Positions 57,922 through 64,000 of a DNA stretch of 64,000 nt are shown here, one piece after another (positions within the stretch are counted from its first letter, which is position 1; the number at the start of each line of letters is the position of its first letter). Below the pieces are notes generated by a model. It saw nothing but the letters and a program-made list of their open reading frames with translations. It made no database searches and was not told the DNA's origin. The DNA is from Enterobacter mori (GTDB lineage Bacteria; Pseudomonadota; Gammaproteobacteria; Enterobacterales; Enterobacteriaceae). The translations under genes were made by a program, and so were the position numbers. The stretch covers positions 3,906,001 to 3,970,000 of the forward strand of contig NZ_CP104285.1 in NCBI RefSeq assembly GCF_025244905.1. The letters are read 5' to 3'.

Positions 57922-58686
57922 ATGATGAAATTAACCCCACTCAAAAGCCTGTGCCTGATGCTGGTCGGCACAGCATTTACCCTCCACGCGGCTATAAACC
58001 TGGACCGCACGCGCATTGTCTTTCCGGAAAGCGACAAGGCCAGCAGCCTGAAGGTTGAAAACCAGAGCAAGGCGTTGCCTTATCTGGCGCTCTCCTGGAT
58101 TGAAGATGAAAAGGGGCGCAAAGAAGACACGCATTTCATGGCGCTGCCTCCCATTCAACGCCTTGAAGCGGGTTCCGCGTCGCAGGTCAGGATCGTTAAG
58201 CAAACGGCCACCCACCAGCTACCGAAAGACAGAGAATCCCTGTTTTATTTCAACCTGCGCGAAGTGCCGCCGAAAAGCAGCAGTGCCAGTGAGGAACGCA
58301 GCGTCATGCAGGTGGCGATGCAGAGCAGGATCAAGCTGTTCTGGCGTCCTAAAGCGATTACCAAAAAACCCGGCGAGCAGGCGGAAATGCGGATGGAAGT
58401 TTCAGCCACTGCGAAAGGGCTAACCATACATAACCCGACGCCGTACTACATCACGTTGGTGTGGCTTAGTAAGAATGCCAAAACCATGCTGCCGGGCTTC
58501 GACAGCCTGATGCTTGCGCCTTTCGCGACAGCAACAACCTCCACCGGTGACTACCACGGTAACTATTACAGCATCGGTTATATCGACGATTACGGCGCGC
58601 TGAAAAAGGTCGACGTACAGTGCGCGGGGACGGCGCAGTGCTCGCTCACCGAACGGAAGATCGAAAAAGATGCGAAATCTCGCTAA
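57922..58686 (+). CDS. periplasmic fimbrial chaperone
   Basis: A 254-residue PapD-like chaperone with a signal peptide ([20 protein letters not shown]). The first Ig-like domain has the conserved region [20 protein letters not shown] and the subunit-binding [13 protein letters not shown] motif. The second domain follows ([20 protein letters not shown]), with a Cys pair near the end ([11 protein letters not shown]). It begins six bases after the usher stop, with ATG ATG at the start so 57925 is an alternative. Its 3' end overlaps the adhesin gene by 17 bases. Confidence 0.9.
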   Translation: MMKLTPLKSLCLMLVGTAFTLHAAINLDRTRIVFPESDKASSLKVENQSKALPYLALSWIEDEKGRKEDTHFMALPPIQRLEAGSASQVRIVKQTATHQLPKDRESLFYFNLREVPPKSSSASEERSVMQVAMQSRIKLFWRPKAITKKPGEQAEMRMEVSATAKGLTIHNPTPYYITLVWLSKNAKTMLPGFDSLMLAPFATATTSTGDYHGNYYSIGYIDDYGALKKVDVQCAGTAQCSLTERKIEKDAKSR

Positions 58687-59731
58687 CGTATTGTTCATAT
58701 TGCTGCTCTCAGCGCTGCCTTTAAGAGAAGCGCTGGCGCTCGACTGCTACCTGGGCGGTTCCGGCGGCCCCGTTGAAGAGGCCAAAACGATCTCGCCGTT
58801 TGCTATTCCCAGCAATGCGCAGGTAGGTGAAAAAATCTGGGAGTCAGATGACATCAAAATCCCGGTGACGTGCGACCACAATGTCACGAGCAATTTTCAA
58901 CCTGAAGACGTTTTTGGCTGGGTGAACCCATATCCTTCTGCCACCGATCCCTATTATGAACTTGGGGTAACCTATGAAGGGATAGACTACGATGCAACAG
59001 GCCAGCCCAACGGCGTCGATACCCGACAGTGCCTGGACAACCAAAACATCACCATTTATACCCCTGCCCAGATCCGACAAATGGGATGGGAAAATAGAAT
59101 CTGTTCCGGTAACCCGGACGATATCCACACGTCACGAACCTTTGTTGCTCGCCTGCGCTTATACGTAAAAATCAAAGCGATGCCGCCCCACGGTTATGTC
59201 AGTTCCCTTGGCGATTACATCGTTGTCCAGTTTGACGGAAAAGGCGGCGTGAATCAGATGTCGGACGCGAAAAACCTCAAATATCATATCAACGGTCTGC
59301 AAAATATTACCGTTTTGGACTGCGGGGCGACGTTTAGCATTTTCCCTGAAAACCAGGAGATCGATTTCGGTACCTTCAGCGCTCGCGATATGGTGAATCA
59401 GCAGACGCGCACTCGCACATTTTCGGTACGAACAACCAAAGTGCAGGATGCGCAATGTTCAGATGGCTTCAAAATGGATTCGTCGTTCTACACTACTGAG
59501 TCACTCAGCGCCGACGATACGGCGTTATTGATAGGGAACGGCTTAAAGCTGCGGATCCTTAACGGGACCCAGCCTTACACCTTCAACCGCTATGAAGAGT
59601 ATGCTGATTTTACGGGCAGCACCCTGCAATATGAGCAAATATACACCGCAGAGCTGTCGCCGGTCGAAGGAAAAGCGATCCAGTCCGGCCCGTTCGAAAC
59701 GGTGGTGCTGTTCAAAATTAACTATCATTAG
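58670..59731 (+). CDS. fimbrial tip adhesin / minor subunit
   Basis: A 353-residue secreted protein (signal [20 protein letters not shown], cut before LDCYLGG). It is about twice the pilin length, consistent with an N-terminal receptor-binding domain (about 20-215) joined to a C-terminal pilin domain (about 220-353, [20 protein letters not shown], ending VVLFKINYH). It is the last gene of the operon, with a terminator after it, and corresponds in position to yqiI-type adhesins. The receptor is unknown. Confidence 0.85.
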   Translation: MRNLANVLFILLLSALPLREALALDCYLGGSGGPVEEAKTISPFAIPSNAQVGEKIWESDDIKIPVTCDHNVTSNFQPEDVFGWVNPYPSATDPYYELGVTYEGIDYDATGQPNGVDTRQCLDNQNITIYTPAQIRQMGWENRICSGNPDDIHTSRTFVARLRLYVKIKAMPPHGYVSSLGDYIVVQFDGKGGVNQMSDAKNLKYHINGLQNITVLDCGATFSIFPENQEIDFGTFSARDMVNQQTRTRTFSVRTTKVQDAQCSDGFKMDSSFYTTESLSADDTALLIGNGLKLRILNGTQPYTFNRYEEYADFTGSTLQYEQIYTAELSPVEGKAIQSGPFETVVLFKINYH

Positions 59732-59735
59732 AAAC

Positions 59736-59762
59736 AAAAAAGCCGGGTCTCCCCGGCTTTTT
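59736..59762. terminator. bidirectional terminator between fimbrial operon and ribB
   Basis: AGCCGGG, loop TCTC, CCCGGCT (59741-59758), with an A-tract before and TTTTT after. It lies between the convergent adhesin and ribB genes. Confidence 0.88.
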
Positions 59763-59775
59763 CACATCAGCACTT

Positions 59776-60429
59776 TCAGCTGGCTTTGCGCTCGTGCGCC
59801 TGGCGATACTCAACCAGATCTTCAATCGTCACGACCGGCATATTGTGCAGACGCGCAAAGGTGATGCACTCCGGCGCGCGCGCCATGGTGCCGTCATCGT
59901 TGGTCAGTTCACACAGCACGCCAGCTGGTTTGAAGCCTGCCAGCGTCACCAGGTCGATGGTCGCCTCGGTGTGGCCGCCGCGGGTCAGCACGCCGCCCGC
60001 CTGCGCACGCAGTGGGAAGACGTGGCCTGGACGGTGCAGATCGGATGGCTTAGCACCATCAGCAATCGCGGCACGTACGGTGGTCAGACGGTCAGCCGCA
60101 GACACACCGGTGGTCACGCCATGCGCCGCTTCGATGGTCACGGTAAAACCGGTACCAAAGGCGCTGGTGTTGTTTTCGACCATCATAGGCAGCTCGAGCT
60201 GCTTACGGCGATCTTCGGTAATACACAGGCATACGATGCCGCTACCGTGGCGGATGGTCAGCGCCATCTGTTCAACGGTCATGTTTTCAGCGGCAAAAAT
60301 CATGTCGCCTTCGTTTTCACGGTTTTCATCGTCGAGCACCATCACACCGCGACCTTCGCGCAGTGCATCCAGTGCATGTTCAACACGTTGAGTTGAAGTG
60401 CCAAAAGAGGAAAGTAGCGTCTGATTCAT
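59776..60429 (-). CDS. ribB: 3,4-dihydroxy-2-butanone 4-phosphate synthase RibB
   Basis: A 217-residue cytoplasmic enzyme that turns ribulose 5-phosphate into the four-carbon unit of riboflavin. The acidic active-site loop [16 protein letters not shown], the [10 protein letters not shown] segment, and THREONINE/HIS-rich [16 protein letters not shown] region (here [14 protein letters not shown]) are all present. The 5' leader carries an FMN riboswitch. It is convergent with the fimbrial operon and divergent from ubiK. Confidence 0.97.
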   Translation of the reverse strand: MNQTLLSSFGTSTQRVEHALDALREGRGVMVLDDENRENEGDMIFAAENMTVEQMALTIRHGSGIVCLCITEDRRKQLELPMMVENNTSAFGTGFTVTIEAAHGVTTGVSAADRLTTVRAAIADGAKPSDLHRPGHVFPLRAQAGGVLTRGGHTEATIDLVTLAGFKPAGVLCELTNDDGTMARAPECITFARLHNMPVVTIEDLVEYRQAHERKAS

Positions 60430-60533
60430 GGTAAAAAAACCTCATTAACATTATGGTTACCAGAATCAGGGCAGTCTTAGGAGCGCCGTATAAGCGGCAA
60501 AAAGATAACGTGAGCGGGCCCATGCCCGACTGG

Positions 60534-60678
60534 ATCGTTACTCTCTCCCATCCGGACTCTAACCGTCGGCCCCGGAATTACACCGGATCTGCTGACCTTT
60601 GAGTATTCACCCAAAGCGCTCGCGGGCTTTCAGCGTTGAGCTGATTTACCGCCGGTGGGGAATTTCGCCCCGCCCTGA
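60534..60678 (-). ncRNA. FMN riboswitch (RFN element) of ribB
   Basis: Read on the minus strand, the RFN conserved blocks are in order: CAGGGCGGGG...CCCCACCGGCGGT near 60678-60647, AGCCCGCGAGCG (about 60631-60618), CAGATCCGGTGTAATTCCGG (about 60592-60573) and GTCCGGATGGGAGAGAGTAA closing near 60538. It lies about 105 bases before the ribB start, with a GC hairpin (60513-60530) between, and would switch off ribB when FMN is plentiful. It corresponds to E. coli SroG. Confidence 0.92.
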
Positions 60679-60806
60679 GAATAAGCGAGATAACTATAAC
60701 GCTATTGATTACCCTGGGCAATGCATAAGCATCAAACAATTTTGTTTAACCCGCGGCATGACGCGCTACAATAGGCACTAACACCTTTTCATCAAGGGAA
60801 ACGACA

Positions 60807-61103
60807 ATGATTGACCCAAAGAAAATTGAGCAGATCGCGCGTCAGGTTCATGAGTCCATGCCGAAAGGCATTCGTGAATTTGGTGATGACGTTGAAAAGA
60901 AAATCCGCCAGACCTTGCAGGCACAGTTGGTTCGCCTTGATTTAGTCAGCCGCGAAGAGTTTGACGTGCAGACGCAGGTTCTGCTGCGCACCCGCGAGAA
61001 GGTGGCGCTGCTGGAACAGCGTCTGACCGAGCTGGAAAACCGCAATGCGCCGGTAGAAGTGAAGCCAGCACCGGCTATTCCGCCGGTGGATGACCAGGAG
61101 TAA
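60807..61103 (+). CDS. ubiK: ubiquinone biosynthesis accessory factor UbiK (YqiC)
   Basis: A 98-residue BMFP-type protein that assists the Ubi enzyme complex with UbiJ under aerobic conditions. It has an N-terminal amphipathic region ([20 protein letters not shown]) and a C-terminal coiled coil ([20 protein letters not shown]) that makes trimers, then a Pro/Ala tail. AAGGGAAA precedes the start. It stands alone between the ribB leader and a REP pair. Confidence 0.96.
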   Translation: MIDPKKIEQIARQVHESMPKGIREFGDDVEKKIRQTLQAQLVRLDLVSREEFDVQTQVLLRTREKVALLEQRLTELENRNAPVEVKPAPAIPPVDDQE

Positions 61104-61117
61104 GTGCGGCCTGTTGT

Positions 61118-61188
61118 GCCCGGTGGCGGCTACGCCTTACCGGGCCTACATGAACGCGTAGGTCGGGTAAGGCGTAGCCGCCACCCGA
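61118..61188. repeat. REP pair between ubiK and hldE
   Basis: Inverted units at 61118-61149 and 61158-61188 after ubiK, directly followed by the shared terminator. Confidence 0.86.
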
Positions 61189-61192
61189 CATA

Positions 61193-61220
61193 AAAAAACG
61201 GGCCAACTGGCCCGTTTTTT
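61193..61220. terminator. bidirectional terminator between ubiK and hldE
   Basis: AACGGGCC, loop AACT, GGCCCGTT, with A- and T-tracts at both ends. The hldE stop codon lies at its right edge. Confidence 0.88.
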
Positions 61221-62649
61221 ACTGACTGTCTTTCTGGATCTTCTTGATGATGTTGGTGGTGGAGCACCCGTCCTCAAAATTGAGCACCATCACCTCGCCG
61301 CCGTTGGCCCAGACCTCTTCGCTGCCCGCGATTTGCTCCGGCTTATAATCCCCGCCTTTTACCAGCAGGTCCGGCAGAATACCGGCAATCAGGCGCTGCG
61401 GCGTGTCTTCTTCAAACGACACCACCCAGTCCACGGCTTCCAGCGCGCCGAGCACGATCATACGCTGCTCCAGCGGGTTCACCGGACGCGTTTCGCCTTT
61501 CAGACGTTTGGTCGAGGCATCGCTGTTCACCGCCACAATCAGGCGATCGCCCAGCTTGCGCGCATTCGCCAGATACGAAACGTGGCCCGCGTGCAGGATG
61601 TCAAACACCCCGTTGGTCATCACCACTTTTTCACCACGTTTCCGCGCAGCGGCGACGGCAACCTTCAGCTCGTCTTCGGTCATCACGCCAAAACCGGTAT
61701 CCGCACGACCGCGCACCGCGTTTTCCAGCTCGATTGGCGAAACGGTTGAGGTACCGAGTTTACCGACAACGACACCCGCCGCAGCGTTGGCGAAGTAGCA
61801 CGCCTCTTCCAGCGAGTTTCCTGCTGCCAGCGTCGCCGCCAGCACGCCGATCACCGTATCACCGGCACCGGTCACGTCGTAGACTTCCTGCGCCTGGGTT
61901 GGCATATGAAGCGGTGCTTTGCCCGGCTGCAGCAGCGTCATGCCCTGTTCGGAACGGGTCACTAACAGCGCGGACAGTTCAAAGTCAGCAATAATCTTCA
62001 TGCCGCGCTCAACCAGCTCTTCTTCGGTTTTGCACTTGCCCGCCACCGCTTCAAACTCAGAGAGGTTAGGCGTCAGCAGCGTCGCGCCGCGATAGCGTTC
62101 AAAGTCGGTGCCTTTCGGGTCGATCAGCACCGGCACGTTAGCTTTACGCGCCAGCTGAATCATCGTCTTCACGCTCGCCAGCGCGCCTTTGGCGTAGTCC
62201 GACAGCACCAGCGCGCCGATATTGCCCAGCGCCTGGTTGATGCGCTCGTGCAGCGGCTCGGGATCGACGCCCTCGAAACCTTCTTCAAAGTCGAGGCGGA
62301 TCAGCTGCTGGTTGCGCGACAGCACGCGCAGTTTCGTGATGGTCGGGTGGGTCGGAACAGAAACGAAGTCACACTTCACGTTCACGTCCGCCAGCGATTT
62401 GCTCAGCGCACGGGCCGCATCGTCAATGCCGGTCAGGCCTACCAGGCGCGACTGCGCGCCCAGAGAGGCAATGTTCATCGCCACGTTTGCCGCGCCGCCG
62501 GGACGCTCTTCAATGGTGTCGACCTTAACCACCGGTACCGGTGCTTCCGGGGAGATACGGCTGGTCGGCCCATACCAGTAGCGATCCAGCATCACATCCC
62601 CAACAACCATAACCCCAGCACGTTCAAACTCTGGCAGTGTTACTTTCAT
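61219..62649 (-). CDS. hldE: bifunctional heptose 7-phosphate kinase / heptose 1-phosphate adenylyltransferase HldE
   Basis: A 476-residue cytoplasmic enzyme making ADP-heptose for the lipopolysaccharide inner core. Residues about 1-320 are a ribokinase-type kinase ([20 protein letters not shown]; catalytic [14 protein letters not shown]). Residues about 340-476 are a nucleotidyltransferase ([20 protein letters not shown] with the HxGH motif; [12 protein letters not shown]). In E. coli it forms an operon with glnE, which lies 40 bases upstream here. Confidence 0.97.
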   Translation of the reverse strand: MKVTLPEFERAGVMVVGDVMLDRYWYGPTSRISPEAPVPVVKVDTIEERPGGAANVAMNIASLGAQSRLVGLTGIDDAARALSKSLADVNVKCDFVSVPTHPTITKLRVLSRNQQLIRLDFEEGFEGVDPEPLHERINQALGNIGALVLSDYAKGALASVKTMIQLARKANVPVLIDPKGTDFERYRGATLLTPNLSEFEAVAGKCKTEEELVERGMKIIADFELSALLVTRSEQGMTLLQPGKAPLHMPTQAQEVYDVTGAGDTVIGVLAATLAAGNSLEEACYFANAAAGVVVGKLGTSTVSPIELENAVRGRADTGFGVMTEDELKVAVAAARKRGEKVVMTNGVFDILHAGHVSYLANARKLGDRLIVAVNSDASTKRLKGETRPVNPLEQRMIVLGALEAVDWVVSFEEDTPQRLIAGILPDLLVKGGDYKPEQIAGSEEVWANGGEVMVLNFEDGCSTTNIIKKIQKDSQ

Positions 62650-62689
62650 TCCTGACTCCAGAAAGATTCACAATTTGCGCGCGATAATA

Positions 62690-64000
62690 TCACACTTGAT
62701 TTGTTACGCACGGCTCCACCAGCCATTTCTGCCAGCTTGCCGTGACCTGTGCGCGTTCATCTGAGAAACAGTCCTGCGCGACATGACCCGGTTGTTCCTG
62801 CAATGCCAGATGATGAAGCTCATCACGCAGCGTGGTATAGGCGCGGGTTAAGGCCTGCGCCTCCTGCTCGTCCATGATGTCGTTTTGCGCCAGCAGTTCC
62901 AGAATGCGCACGTTATCCGACCAGCGCGTCAGCTTCGGCTTGTCGTGCGCGTGCAGCAGTACCAGATACTGGGTAATGAACTCAATATCGGTAATCCCGC
63001 CCTCGTCGGCTTTGATATCAAAGCGATCGCGGTGTTTATTGCCGAGATGCGCCCGCATTTTCTCGCGCATTTCACGCACTTCCGTTTGCAATGTTGCGCC
63101 ATCCCGCAGTGTCGTCATGACATCCTTGCGAACGGCATCGAACTGCATTTTTAACTGCGGATCGCCATACACCACGCGTGCACGCACCAGCGCCTGATGT
63201 TCCCACGTCCAGGCTTCGTTCTTCTGGTAATCGGCGAAGGATTCCGTTGAGGTCACCAGCATGCCCGCCGCGCCTGACGGACGCAGACGGGCATCCACTT
63301 CATACAAAATGCCCGACGAGGTGCGGGTACTGAACAGGTGCATAATGCGCTGCGCCAGACGCAGATAGAACTGGCGCCCGTCAATTTCACGCTCGCCGTC
63401 GGTCATCACGTCAACCGGGCAATCGTGCAGGAAAATAAGATCGAGGTCAGAACTGTATCCCAGCTCCCAGCCGCCGAGCTTGCCGTACCCCACGACGGCA
63501 AAGCCGCGCCCTTCGCGGTCGGCCAGGTGTTTCGGCTGGCCGTAGCGCGCCACCATCTGCACCCACGCCTGATGCACTACCGCGTCGATAATCGCTTCCG
63601 CAAGCCAGGTTAAGTGATCGCTCACTTTCATCACCGGCAGCGTTCCGGCAATATCCGCCGCCGCCACGCGCAGCATCTGCGCCTGCTTAAACTGGCGCAG
63701 CGCCTCAAGCTGCTGCTCTTCATCTTCTTCCGGCACGCGCAGCAGGTACTGACGCAGCTCGTCCCGGTAGGCATCCGTCGCCGTGGGCTGATAAAGCGTG
63801 TTCGGGTCGAGCAGCTCATCCAGCAGCAGCGGGTAACGTGCCAGCTTGTTCGCCACCATCGGCGACGCGGCGCAGAGGGAAATCAGATGCTTGAGCGCGC
63901 CGGGGAATTCACTCAGCAACTCAAGGTAAGTGGTACGGGTGATAATCCCGCTCAGCAGCGGCATCATGCGTGACAGCGGCACCGGCGCGTCCGCCCGCGA
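62690..64000 (-). CDS. glnE: glutamine synthetase adenylyltransferase/deadenylase GlnE (3' part, cut by window edge)
   Basis: The C-terminal 436 residues of a protein usually about 945 long; the reading frame stays open to the right edge, so the start is outside the window. This part holds the linker and second nucleotidyltransferase domain, with [13 protein letters not shown] (metal-binding Asp pair), [20 protein letters not shown] and [13 protein letters not shown], which carries the adenylylating activity on glutamine synthetase. It is upstream of hldE on the same strand, as in E. coli. Confidence 0.96.
   Translation of the reverse strand, partial: SRADAPVPLSRMMPLLSGIITRTTYLELLSEFPGALKHLISLCAASPMVANKLARYPLLLDELLDPNTLYQPTATDAYRDELRQYLLRVPEEDEEQQLEALRQFKQAQMLRVAAADIAGTLPVMKVSDHLTWLAEAIIDAVVHQAWVQMVARYGQPKHLADREGRGFAVVGYGKLGGWELGYSSDLDLIFLHDCPVDVMTDGEREIDGRQFYLRLAQRIMHLFSTRTSSGILYEVDARLRPSGAAGMLVTSTESFADYQKNEAWTWEHQALVRARVVYGDPQLKMQFDAVRKDVMTTLRDGATLQTEVREMREKMRAHLGNKHRDRFDIKADEGGITDIEFITQYLVLLHAHDKPKLTRWSDNVRILELLAQNDIMDEQEAQALTRAYTTLRDELHHLALQEQPGHVAQDCFSDERAQVTASWQKWLVEPCVTNQV

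Overview
The window looks like chromosomal DNA of an enterobacterium close to Enterobacter or Lelliottia. GC content is high, housekeeping proteins are near-identical to Escherichia coli (ParC, TolC, PlsC, YqhD, MetC), and the backbone yghU ... gpr-yqhA ... exbDB-metC-yghB-yqhC-yqhD-dkgA-ygiQ-ftsP-plsC-parC-ygiW-qseBC-mdaB-ygiN ... parE-yqiA-cpdA-yqiB-nudF-tolC-ygiBC-ygiD-zupT ... ribB-ubiK-hldE-glnE follows E. coli order. The species call is an inference from gene content and order; no rRNA or tRNA gene was seen.

Layout. 1-4.4 kb: a peptide-type ABC importer on the minus strand, leaving the window at its left edge. 4.6-10 kb: yghU, a FucR-like regulator without sugar genes, a chemoreceptor with a recognisable flagellar sigma-28 promoter, yghX and gpr. 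10.1-13.7 kb: yqhA, then three unrecognised genes and a second chemoreceptor with an unusual multi-pass membrane sensor, occupying the gap between yqhA and exbD. 13.9-31.3 kb: conserved backbone covering TonB energising (exbBD, Fur box), methionine synthesis (metC, MetJ boxes), aldehyde detoxification (yqhC/yqhD/dkgA), Tat-exported FtsP, PlsC, topoisomerase IV subunit ParC, the QseBC two-component system and quinone protection (mdaB, ygiN).

31.4-44.6 kb is an accessory block between ygiN and parE, which I recall as neighbours in E. coli. It holds a Kbp-like K+-binding protein, a compact intracellular uronoside utilisation cluster (GH88 hydrolase, LacY-type symporter, DUF2264 enzyme, divergent AraC regulator), and an iron-siderophore uptake locus (TonB-dependent receptor divergent from an ABC importer) whose last gene is an RpiR-type sugar-phosphate-like regulator. 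The divergent region between receptor and ABC genes has Fur-like boxes, an 11-bp inverted pair and an orphan terminator.

44.6-64 kb: parE and the cpdA/nudF cluster, tolC with a mar-type box, ygiBC, ygiD, zupT, a four-gene chaperone-usher fimbrial operon, ribB with its FMN riboswitch, ubiK, hldE and the 3' part of glnE. Intergenic gaps carry eight REP-type palindromic clusters and three copies of a second C-rich palindromic repeat. The most promising under-described items are the GH88/DUF2264 module, the RpiR-linked siderophore locus with its paired motif, and the unknown gene trio at 10.7-12.2 kb.
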